A DNA stretch of 64,000 nt, taken from assembly GCF_015712165.1 (NCBI RefSeq), contig NZ_JADPZX010000001.1, positions 6,956,001 to 7,020,000 on the forward strand, written 5' to 3'. Positions 16,206 to 23,651 of this stretch are shown piece by piece. This DNA comes from Streptomyces spinoverrucosus (GTDB taxonomy: Bacteria; Actinomycetota; Actinomycetes; Streptomycetales; Streptomycetaceae). Numbering within the stretch: position 1 is the stretch's first letter; every line of letters begins with the position of its first letter. The notes under the pieces were generated by a model. That model made no database searches. It was not told the DNA's origin and worked only from the letters and a program-made list of their open reading frames with translations. Both the position numbers and the translations under genes were made by a program.

Positions 16206-17510
16206 GTGCGTATATCAGAATGTCATGGACCTGCCATAGCGGCGGGAGTCTGCGCCGCGCTGGTGCTGTCCCTCACCGCAGGGGTCGCCGCCGCCGAGCC
16301 GAGCGGGCACCGGGACACCGCCCGGCAGGTGCTGGGGGCGAACGACGGGTGGGGGTCGTACGGGACCGGCACCACCGGGGGTGCCGCGGCGGACGCCGAG
16401 CACGTCTACACCGTCACCACCTGGGCGGAGTTCAAGTCGGCGCTCGCTGACGGCGGAAGCGCCCCTAAGATCATCAAGGTCAAGGGCGTGATCGACGCCG
16501 TGTCCGAGGGCTGCGAGGCCTTCGCGGCCAACGGATACGACTTCCAGCAGTACCTCGCCGACTACGATCCCGCCGTCTGGGGCCTCGACACCCCGGTCAG
16601 CGGTGAGCAGGAGGACCTGCGGGCAGCCTCCGCCGCCAACCAGTCACAGGCCGTCAAGGCGAGCGTCCCGGCCAACACCACCATCATCGGGGTCGGGCGG
16701 AACGCCGGTTTCAAGGGCGCCAGCCTCCAGATCACCCGCGTCGACAACGTCATCATCCGCAACCTCACCTTCGAGAGCCCCGTCGACTGCTTCCCGCAGT
16801 GGGACCCGACCGACGGCTCCACCGGCAACTGGAACTCCGAGTACGACAGCGCCGTCGTCTACGGCTCCACGCACGTCTGGCTGGACCACAACACCTTCAC
16901 CGACGGCGAGCACCCGGACAGCGCCGCGCCCGAGTACTTCGGGGTGCTCTACCAGCAGCACGACGGAGAGCTGGACATCGTCCGGGGCGCCGACTACGTG
17001 ACCGCCTCCTGGAACGTCTTCGCCGATCACGACAAGACGATCCTGATCGGCAACAGCGACAGTGAGTCGACGGCCGTGGGCGACCGGGGGCATCTGAAGG
17101 TCACCTTCCACCACAACCTGTTCAGCAACCTGATCGAGCGCGCGCCGCGCGTCCGGTTCGGGCAGGTCGACTCGTACAACAACCACTTCGTCGCCGGGCC
17201 GGGCTACTCGTACACCTTCGGCATCGGCAAGGAGTCCCAACTCGTCGCCCAGCACAACGCGTTCACACTGCCGGACGGGGTCAGCCCGGCGAAGGTGCTG
17301 AAGAAGTGGAGCGAGGCGCCGGTCACCGCCGACGGCAACCACGTCAACGGCAAGCCGGTCGATCTCATCGCCGTGCACAACGCGGAGATCCCCGGCGAGA
17401 CCCTCCAGCGCGACGCGGGCTGGACGCCCACCCTGCGCACCAAGGTCGACCCGCCGAAGGCGATCCCCGCGATCGTCGGGCAGCACGCGGGTGCGGGCCG
17501 ACTGCGCTGA
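16206..17510 (+). CDS. Secreted pectate lyase, polysaccharide lyase family 1 (second copy)
   Basis: A 434-residue PL1 enzyme. The GTG start at 16206 is preceded by GAAGAGGAGAG and followed by a Sec signal (hydrophobic segment ending AAAEPSG near residue 35). The beta-helix motifs are VWLDHNTF near 225 and RAPRVRFGQVD near 312, and the Ca-binding Asp cluster region is present. It aligns along its whole length with the PL1 product of 9034 (shared ANDGWG and GTTGGAAADAEHV blocks, shared C-terminal GWTPTL). The two are paralogues with probably different pectin methylation or chain preferences. Confidence 0.92.
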   Translation: MRISECHGPAIAAGVCAALVLSLTAGVAAAEPSGHRDTARQVLGANDGWGSYGTGTTGGAAADAEHVYTVTTWAEFKSALADGGSAPKIIKVKGVIDAVSEGCEAFAANGYDFQQYLADYDPAVWGLDTPVSGEQEDLRAASAANQSQAVKASVPANTTIIGVGRNAGFKGASLQITRVDNVIIRNLTFESPVDCFPQWDPTDGSTGNWNSEYDSAVVYGSTHVWLDHNTFTDGEHPDSAAPEYFGVLYQQHDGELDIVRGADYVTASWNVFADHDKTILIGNSDSESTAVGDRGHLKVTFHHNLFSNLIERAPRVRFGQVDSYNNHFVAGPGYSYTFGIGKESQLVAQHNAFTLPDGVSPAKVLKKWSEAPVTADGNHVNGKPVDLIAVHNAEIPGETLQRDAGWTPTLRTKVDPPKAIPAIVGQHAGAGRLR

Positions 17511-17511
17511 C

Positions 17512-17530
17512 GCGCCCCCGGCCGGGGCGC
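17512..17530 (+). terminator. Hairpin after the second pectate lyase
   Basis: GCGCCCC (17512-17518) and GGGGCGC (17524-17530) form a perfect inverted repeat with a 5-nt loop directly after the stop codon. GC-rich and without a T-tract, it is a likely weak terminator or mRNA-stabilising hairpin. Confidence 0.4.
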
Positions 17531-17579
17531 GCCCGCCCCGGCCCACCTTTCACGAGCCGCACCGCGAAGGAGTATCCCC

Positions 17580-18737
17580 ATGCCCCGGTCCAGAAGGGGT
17601 TTTCTCGTCGCGATCACCGGAGCCGCCGCGCTCGGTATCGCGCCCCTGCCCGCCCACGCCGGCGAGCGGCGCCGGCCCTTCGGCCGGTACGGGTCACCGG
17701 CCCGGCGCCTGACGCCGAAGACGGTCTACGTCGACCCGCACGGCCGCGGTGACTTCACAGGCGTCCAGGCCGCCGTGAACGCCGCCACCACCGCCGGCTT
17801 CACCCTGGTCATCGCACCCGGCGTCTACCGCGAGACGGTCAGCGCCGGCATCGTCGACCCGGCCACCGGGCAGCGCACCGACGCCGCCGCCGAGATGACC
17901 TGGATCGGCGCGAGCGAGGACCCCCGGGACGTCGTCATCGTCTACGACAACGCGGCGGGCACACCGAAGCCGGACGGCTCCGGCACCTACGGCACCAGCG
18001 GCTCGGCCACCACCCTGATCCGTACCGACGGCTTCACCGCCCGCTGGATCACCTTCGCCAACGACTGGCTGCGCGCCGACCACCCCGGCGTCGCCGGCAC
18101 CCAGGCCGTCGCCATCAAGGTGCAGGGCGACCGCTCGGCGTTCCACCACTGCCGGTTCCTCGGCCACCAGGACACGCTGTACGCCGACTCCTTCGACCTC
18201 GGCCTCTTCGCCCGTCAGTACTACTCCCACTGTTATGTCGAGGGCGACGTCGACTTCGTCTTCGGCCGCGCGAGCGCCGTCTTCGAGCACTGCCACTTCC
18301 GTACGCTGACCCGCACCGACCTCGCCACCGCCCCGTACGGCTTCGTCCTCGCGCCCTCCACGGCCGGCGCCAACCCGCGCGGCTACCTGGTGACCCACAG
18401 CCGTATCACCAGCGAGGCCCCCGACGCCCACTACAAGCTGGCCCGCCCCTGGGTGCCCAGCTCCGACATCACCGCCCACCCGATGCTCACCGTCCGGAAC
18501 ACCTGGCTCGGCCCCGGCATCGACGCGGTCGCGCCCTACGCGAACATGCGCGACACCTATCCCTGGCAGGAACAGCGTTTCGCCGAGTACCGCAACTCCG
18601 GCCCCGGCGCGCGGATCACCGTCCCCGAGAACCGTCCACAACTGACCCCCGCCCAGGCCGAGTCGCACACCCCGGAGGCCTACCTGGGTGATGTGGCTGG
18701 ACGCCGTCCTGTGACTCCTACCGCCGTACGGGCCTGA
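17580..18737 (+). CDS. Secreted pectin methylesterase (CE8)
   Basis: A 385-residue exported pectinesterase. The N-terminus MPRSRRGFLVAITG has a Tat-like RRGFL motif, and the hydrophobic stretch ends near AHAG. CE8 motifs are all present: GHQDTLYA near 195, GDVDFVFGRA near 222 (catalytic Asp) and LARPW at 287-291 (substrate-binding Arg/Trp). De-esterification makes homogalacturonan accessible to the PL1 and PL3 pectate lyases encoded nearby. Its 3' end overlaps the convergent arabinanase gene by 20 bp. GAAGGAG precedes the ATG. Confidence 0.93.
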   Translation: MPRSRRGFLVAITGAAALGIAPLPAHAGERRRPFGRYGSPARRLTPKTVYVDPHGRGDFTGVQAAVNAATTAGFTLVIAPGVYRETVSAGIVDPATGQRTDAAAEMTWIGASEDPRDVVIVYDNAAGTPKPDGSGTYGTSGSATTLIRTDGFTARWITFANDWLRADHPGVAGTQAVAIKVQGDRSAFHHCRFLGHQDTLYADSFDLGLFARQYYSHCYVEGDVDFVFGRASAVFEHCHFRTLTRTDLATAPYGFVLAPSTAGANPRGYLVTHSRITSEAPDAHYKLARPWVPSSDITAHPMLTVRNTWLGPGIDAVAPYANMRDTYPWQEQRFAEYRNSGPGARITVPENRPQLTPAQAESHTPEAYLGDVAGRRPVTPTAVRA

Positions 18738-20916
18738 TCGACTCCAGCGTCGGCGTCACGGCTTTGATCGTGCCGTCGGCCGCGAACTCCATGCGGTCGA
18801 CGGTCGTCTCCCGGTGCGTGCCGTCGCCGCCGGGCCGGCCGGGGCCGTTCAGGGCGAAGCGGTGGTAGACGATGTACCAGTCGTCGGTGCCGGGGGTGTT
18901 CACCACGGAGTGGTGGCCGGTGCCGAGGATGCCGTACTCGGGCCGCTTCTGCAGGATCGTGCCGCGCTTGGTCCACGGGCCGAGCGGGGACGGGCCGGTC
19001 GCGTAGGCCACGTGGTAGTTCTCACTGCGGGTGTCGTCCTCGGACCACATGAAGTAGTAGGTGCCGCTCCGCTTGATCACGAAGGAGCCCTCACGGAAGT
19101 TCGCCGGCGTGATGTCCCGCACCTTCGCGGGGTCGTACGACACCATGTCGTCGTTGAGCGGAACGACGTATCCGCGGCCGTTGCCCCAGTAGAGATACGA
19201 CGTCCCGTCGTCGTCGGTGTAGACCGACGGGTCGATCATCTGGCCGCTCAACTGGCCCTTGGGGACGAGAGGTTTACCGAGGGCGTCCTTGAAGGGCCCG
19301 GCGGGGGAGTCGGCGACCGCCACGCCGATCTGCTGTTCGGCGCAGAAGTAGAAGTAGTACGTGCCGTCCTTCTCCGCGATCGCGGGCGCCCAGGCGTTCC
19401 GGTCGGCCCAGGAGACGTCCGGTCCCAGGTCGAGGATGACGCCGTGGTCCTTCCAGTGGACCAGGTCCCTGGAGGAGAAGGCCTTGAACTGGGTGCCGCT
19501 CCAGCCCGGGAAGCCGTCCGTGGTCGGGTAGATCCAGTAACGGCCGTTCATGTACTTGATGTCGGGGTCGGCGTACAGGCCGGGCAGGATCGGGCTGCGG
19601 GTGCGTACCGCCTCGACCGTCCAGCGGCGCTCGGTCCCGTCGGCGGCCGTCACGGTGTACGTCTGCGGCTTGCGGAAGTCGCGCCGGGTGCCCGAGCGGG
19701 GGCTGATCGTGGCGCCCTCACCGGCCCACAGCTTCGGGGCGAGCCGGGAGAGTTCGGTGCCCGGCTCCATCGGCAGCACGACCTTCGACGTGGCCTCGCT
19801 GACGATCGCGTACCCCTTCTGGTCCCTCGCCGTCGCGTCCACGATCGACGCCGGGCTCACCGGGTACGCGGCGAGCAGCCGGTCGTACTGCTGTTGCGTC
19901 ACCGGGATGACCGTGCCGTGCCGGGGACTGGCGGGCAGCTGGTAGTTGGTCGAGGGCGTCCAGCGGCCCGAGTCGAGGTCGGTCGTCTCGAAGGGGAGGT
20001 AGCCACGGCCGCCGTACTCGTCGATGAAGAGGTACCACTTCTCCTCGGTGTTGGACTTGAAGACCGTCGGCCCCTCACCGCGGTCCATCGCGCCCTTGCC
20101 GATGCAGTCGGAGACGAAGTCGTAGGCGGTCGAGGTGAGCGTGCGCGACTTCTCGCCCGTGATGAACTTCGAGCAGGGGCTGGAGGAACTCGGGTCCCGC
20201 TCGTCCTTGGTGTAGCGGTAGTACGTGCCCTGGTGCTCCACCACGGTCGAGTCGATCACCGAGTAGCCGGGGTCGTTCCAGACCTTCGGCTCGCTGAAGG
20301 TGCGGAAGTCCTTCGTCGTCGCGTACAGCATCTTGTTGTACGTCGATCCCGTGTGGTCCGGGTCGTCGGCGGCGTACAGCTTCGACGCCCAGAAGACGAC
20401 GTACGCACCGAGCGAGTCGTCCCAGTAGGCCTCCGGCGCCCAGGTGTTGCCCGCGTTGTCGGGGGAGACCCTCACCAGCCGCTGGTCGGTCCAGTGGACC
20501 AGGTCGGTGGACTCCCACACCATGATCGACTTGCTGCCGTGCCGCTGGACGTGGTCCCAGCTCCCGCTGGAGTTGCGGTACATGCGCAGGTCGGTCGCGA
20601 TCATGTAGAACTTGTCGCCCTCGGGGGAGCGGATCACGAACGGGTCGCGCAGACCCTTCTCCCCGATGGTGGAGGTGAGCACCGGCTTGCCGGCGTTCAG
20701 CTCCCGCCAGTGCAGCGGGTCGTTGCCGCGGCTGAGCGCGTACCGGATCTGCTCGCCGTCGGCGGTGCCCTCGCCGGTGAAGTAGGCGAAGAGGTAACCG
20801 GCGTACTCGGGGGCCTTCACGGGGGGTGCTCCTGGGTGGGCGGTGCCCTGCGGGGCGGTGAGCAGGGCGAGGAGAAGGGCCAGGAAGGGGAGCAGGAGCA
20901 TCCGGGGGCGGCTCAT
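18718..20916 (-). CDS. Secreted arabinanase with two GH43 domains
   Basis: A 732-residue exported protein. A Sec signal occupies residues 1-26 (LLLALLTAPQGTAH). The first GH43 propeller (about 35-335) has KGLRDPFVIRSPEGDKF and NTWAPEAYWDD. A linker of about 100 residues with an Ig-like segment (YTVTAADGTERRWTVEAV) follows. The second GH43 propeller (about 440-732) runs from ILPGLYADPDIKYMNGRYW through NAWAPAIAEKDG to GHHSVVNTPGTDDWYIVYHRF, typical of endo-arabinanases. Both domains appear to keep acidic active-site motifs. It likely debranches and cuts arabinan side chains of pectin. GAGTGCC precedes the chosen ATG; the upstream frame looks non-coding. Confidence 0.88.
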   Translation of the reverse strand: MSRPRMLLLPFLALLLALLTAPQGTAHPGAPPVKAPEYAGYLFAYFTGEGTADGEQIRYALSRGNDPLHWRELNAGKPVLTSTIGEKGLRDPFVIRSPEGDKFYMIATDLRMYRNSSGSWDHVQRHGSKSIMVWESTDLVHWTDQRLVRVSPDNAGNTWAPEAYWDDSLGAYVVFWASKLYAADDPDHTGSTYNKMLYATTKDFRTFSEPKVWNDPGYSVIDSTVVEHQGTYYRYTKDERDPSSSSPCSKFITGEKSRTLTSTAYDFVSDCIGKGAMDRGEGPTVFKSNTEEKWYLFIDEYGGRGYLPFETTDLDSGRWTPSTNYQLPASPRHGTVIPVTQQQYDRLLAAYPVSPASIVDATARDQKGYAIVSEATSKVVLPMEPGTELSRLAPKLWAGEGATISPRSGTRRDFRKPQTYTVTAADGTERRWTVEAVRTRSPILPGLYADPDIKYMNGRYWIYPTTDGFPGWSGTQFKAFSSRDLVHWKDHGVILDLGPDVSWADRNAWAPAIAEKDGTYYFYFCAEQQIGVAVADSPAGPFKDALGKPLVPKGQLSGQMIDPSVYTDDDGTSYLYWGNGRGYVVPLNDDMVSYDPAKVRDITPANFREGSFVIKRSGTYYFMWSEDDTRSENYHVAYATGPSPLGPWTKRGTILQKRPEYGILGTGHHSVVNTPGTDDWYIVYHRFALNGPGRPGGDGTHRETTVDRMEFAADGTIKAVTPTLESIRPVRR

Positions 20917-21055
20917 GGCACTCCCTGTGTGAGTATGGGGGATTCTGTTGAATGGCGGTGCCTTCGGGAGTGTCACCGGTGGGGGACAGCGGGTCAATGG
21001 GGTGGGCGGGAGTCGAGCGAGCAGAAAGTTTCGGAGGTTTTCGCTCGGGGCACGT

Positions 21056-21090
21056 ACGCCCCCGCCGGTCGGGACCGGCGGGGGCGTTTT
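21056..21090 (+). terminator. Strong intrinsic terminator beside the PL3 gene
   Basis: ACGCCCCCGCCGGTC (21056-21070) and GACCGGCGGGGGCGT (21073-21087) are a perfect 15-bp inverted repeat closed by a 2-nt centre and followed by TTTT on the plus strand. The stem can also terminate minus-strand transcription coming from the PL3 gene, whose stop lies 14 bp away. Confidence 0.75.
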
Positions 21091-21103
21091 CGTTATGTGT
21101 GGG

Positions 21104-21937
21104 TCACTTGTAGGTGAGGTCGGAGGGCGTGTAGCGGCAGTGTGTGCCGTCCGGGCCCGTGCCGAGTTCCTTTGGTTCGGCGCCGGTGTTGTTGCCCTGG
21201 AAACGTGTGCACGGCTTGATCTTCTTGCTGCTGTCGCCGTGGATCCGCACCTTGCGCAGGGCGGCCGTCTCGCCGAAGTTGGAGTTGATCCCGACGATCG
21301 ACTTGCCCGGCGCGGTGACATCGACGTCGTTGATGATCACCGAGCGGTTCTTGTACTGCGTGGAGCAGTTGCCGCAGGTGCGCACCAGCTTGCCGAAGTT
21401 CGAGACCTGGAACTTGGTCACGACGAGCTTGCCCGCGCCGTTGAACTGGAAGACCTTGTCGCTGGCGCTCCTCGCGCCGCCGCCGTGCACCGTGTAGACG
21501 GCCGACGTCGACTTGCCCTTGAAGGTCGCCGCGTCCTCGCCGACGTCCTCCCACCACACGTTCTGCAGCGTGCAACTGCCCAGGCAGTGGACGCCGTCGG
21601 CGGCCGGGGAGCCCAGGATCACGTTCTTCAGGACCGCGCCGTCCTTCAGCTGGAAGATCGGGTCCTGACCCTCGTCCTGGCCGGAGCCGCCCAGCGCACC
21701 ACTGCCGTAGAAACGCTGGTAGCCGCCGTCGTACGTGCCCGAGACGGTGATCGTGCTGCTCACCGGCTTGGTTCCCTTGGCGGTCGGCCAGGCCGACGCG
21801 GCGCCGGCGGTGGACAGCAGCGACGTGGTCGCGAACGCCGCGCCGGTGAGGCCGAGCGCGGCGACCGAGCCGATCACGGCTCGCCGCCGGGTGACCCGGC
21901 GCCGGTGCCGGACGCGCTGTTGTGCTGGTGCAGTCAT
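21104..21937 (-). CDS. Secreted pectate lyase, polysaccharide lyase family 3
   Basis: A 277-residue exported lyase. The ATG at 21937 is preferred over a TTG at 21952 because GAGGAAG sits at good distance. The N-terminal tail is very Arg-rich (RRRVTRRRAVIG) and precedes a hydrophobic segment ending near AASA, a possible Tat substrate. The catalytic domain shows PL3 blocks: DPIFQLKDGAVLKNVILG, ADGVHCLGSCTLQNVWWEDVGEDAATFKG and QFNGAGKLVVTKFQVSNFGK. PL3 enzymes are small Ca-dependent beta-helices active on pectate. It is convergent with nothing and shares the intergenic terminator at 21056. Confidence 0.92.
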   Translation of the reverse strand: MTAPAQQRVRHRRRVTRRRAVIGSVAALGLTGAAFATTSLLSTAGAASAWPTAKGTKPVSSTITVSGTYDGGYQRFYGSGALGGSGQDEGQDPIFQLKDGAVLKNVILGSPAADGVHCLGSCTLQNVWWEDVGEDAATFKGKSTSAVYTVHGGGARSASDKVFQFNGAGKLVVTKFQVSNFGKLVRTCGNCSTQYKNRSVIINDVDVTAPGKSIVGINSNFGETAALRKVRIHGDSSKKIKPCTRFQGNNTGAEPKELGTGPDGTHCRYTPSDLTYK

Positions 21938-22022
21938 GTACCGCTTCCTCAACTGGGTGGTGACTCTTGCGCCTTGTGGTCGCCACCGGTGAAGAAAGGG
22001 TTGCCGCGTCTTCGAAAGTTCT

Positions 22023-22862
22023 TTACGAGCGGGCCGCGAAGTCGCCCGCCACGGACAGCTGTCGGTCGCCCGCGGTCGCCGTCGCCGTGTAGCGGTCGTC
22101 CTTGGCGTCGCGGCCGCCGCGCTCGTGGTCGTACTGGCCCGCGAACACCCACTCGCCCGCCGGGACCGTACGGCCCTCCTTGAGCACCCAGGTGTAGACG
22201 AGGAAACCGTCCTGCTCGCCGACCGTCAGGTCGAAGTCCTGCTCCGGCAGCGAGCGCCAGGCGCCCGTCGAGGAGACCCCGCCGGTCTGGGCGATCCGCA
22301 ACCGCACCGTGAGCTCCGTCAGTTGCTCACGGGCCTCGACGGTGACGTTGCTCTGCGCCCAGAAGTCGTTGCTGTGCGGGTCCACCGAGCCGTCCGACCA
22401 CAGCGGGCCGTCCTCGACGCCGGCGGCCGGCGGCTCAGTGGTGGGCGAGACGGGGGCCGTCGGTGTCGGGGCCGACGGCGTACCGGTCTCCTCCTCCCGG
22501 GACTCCGGGGAGGGTGGGGTCACCGGGAAGGCGGGCGGCCGGCTCGTCGCGTCCGGCGACGGAGTGGGCGTCGCGGTGACCGCGACCTTGCCCTGCGGGG
22601 GCGCGGGTTCGTCCTTCACGGCGGAGGCGACCGCGTAGCCGCCGACCGCCAGCACCCCCGCGACCGCGGCCGTCGCGCCGGCCACCCGCAGCCAGCCGAA
22701 CACCGGCGGCAGCGTCGCCCGGTGGCCGCCCGCGCCGCGGGCCTCCTCGGCCATCCCGCGTTCGATCCGGGCCAGCATGCGCACCCGGTCGGGCTGGTGC
22801 GCCTCGGCCGCCTCGTGCAGCCGGGCGCGCAGCTCGTCGTGCACGTCCCGCTGCATCGTCAT
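22023..22862 (-). CDS. Membrane-anchored partner of the ECF sigma factor (putative anti-sigma factor)
   Basis: A 279-residue protein with a 50-residue cytoplasmic N-terminus (helical, rich in Ala/Arg/Glu) and one transmembrane segment (about 55-80, VAGATAAVAGVLAVGGYAV). A Pro/Thr/Ser-rich extracytoplasmic linker (about 85-145) leads to a C-terminal beta-rich domain of unknown fold. No clear zinc HxxxCxxC anti-sigma motif is visible. The start overlaps the sigma-factor stop (ATGA), so the pair is co-translated, which is the main argument for an anti-sigma or sensor role. The exposed domain could sense an envelope or substrate signal. Confidence 0.7.
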   Translation of the reverse strand: MTMQRDVHDELRARLHEAAEAHQPDRVRMLARIERGMAEEARGAGGHRATLPPVFGWLRVAGATAAVAGVLAVGGYAVASAVKDEPAPPQGKVAVTATPTPSPDATSRPPAFPVTPPSPESREEETGTPSAPTPTAPVSPTTEPPAAGVEDGPLWSDGSVDPHSNDFWAQSNVTVEAREQLTELTVRLRIAQTGGVSSTGAWRSLPEQDFDLTVGEQDGFLVYTWVLKEGRTVPAGEWVFAGQYDHERGGRDAKDDRYTATATAGDRQLSVAGDFAARS

Positions 22863-23458
22863 CGGTCCCTTCCTCCGGCCTCACCGGTGCGCGCCATGGC
22901 CGCGTGCACTCTCTGCGGAGCCGCCCGTGTACCGAGCAGGCGTTGCAGCTCGGCCATTCCCTTCGACGTCTGGCTCTTCACCGTACCCACCGAGATGCCC
23001 AGGGCGAGCGCGGTGTCCTTCTCCGAGAGATCGAAGGCGTGCCGCAGCACCACACAAGCCCGCTTGCGAAACGGCAGCCGGCGCAGCGCCGCCTGGACGT
23101 CCACCGCGCCCGCCACGTCCGGGTTCTCCACCTTCTCCTCGCGCTGCGACCAGAACAGGGCGATCCGCCGCCGCTCACGCACCGCGCTGCGGATCCGGGT
23201 GCGGGCCAGGTTGGCGACCACTCCGCGCGCGTACGCCACCGGATGCTCGGCCGCGCGCACCCGGTCCCAGCGGTGCCACATCGCGAGCAGCGCGTCCGCC
23301 GCCAGATCGTCGGCGGCGTCCGCCTCACCCGTCAACAGATGGGCCAGGCGGGCGAGTTCGACGTGGTGGCGCTCGAAGAAGGCATGGAACTCCACGGAGG
23401 CGGCGTCGTCGACGACTGTCCCCACGGGCGGTTTCTCCTCGAAGCGTTGACCCGGCAT
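22859..23458 (-). CDS. ECF RNA polymerase sigma factor, SigE family
   Basis: A 199-residue group IV sigma factor. Region 2 is FHAFFERHHVELARLAHLLTG through ADDLAADALLAMWHRWDRV, including the DDL-type core-binding helix. Region 4 is RLPFRKRACVVLRHAFDLSEKDTALALG with the helix-turn-helix VGTVKSQTSKGM. The ATG at 23458 (MPGQRFEEKPP) is chosen because the upstream in-frame residues look like untranslated leader. It is coupled to the membrane protein downstream. Its location between pectinases and cell-wall genes leaves the regulon open. Confidence 0.88.
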   Translation of the reverse strand: MPGQRFEEKPPVGTVVDDAASVEFHAFFERHHVELARLAHLLTGEADAADDLAADALLAMWHRWDRVRAAEHPVAYARGVVANLARTRIRSAVRERRRIALFWSQREEKVENPDVAGAVDVQAALRRLPFRKRACVVLRHAFDLSEKDTALALGISVGTVKSQTSKGMAELQRLLGTRAAPQRVHAAMARTGEAGGRDR

Positions 23459-23651
23459 CGAACAGCCGTACGCCGGGATGAGATCCGGAACTGTATCAGC
23501 GTTACCGATGAGTCCTGTACGGGGCTTCGAACACCGTGTGGCAGGCCGAACCCGATTCCGTAACACGGAGAAAACCTGAAACCGGTTCAACGAGGGAACA
23601 ATCCAGCCAGCATCCGCACACAGATCATTCAGGCATCAGGGAGTACCCGCC

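Noticed and set aside
18814..21117. A 767-codon plus-strand open frame
   Set aside because: It is the complement of the arabinanase gene and lacks any recognisable domain; the minus strand has a signal peptide and two GH43 domains.
23487..23492. GGAACT resembling an ECF sigma -35 element
   Set aside because: It points towards the purine permease, not the sigma gene, and no convincing -10 partner at 16-17 bp could be supported.
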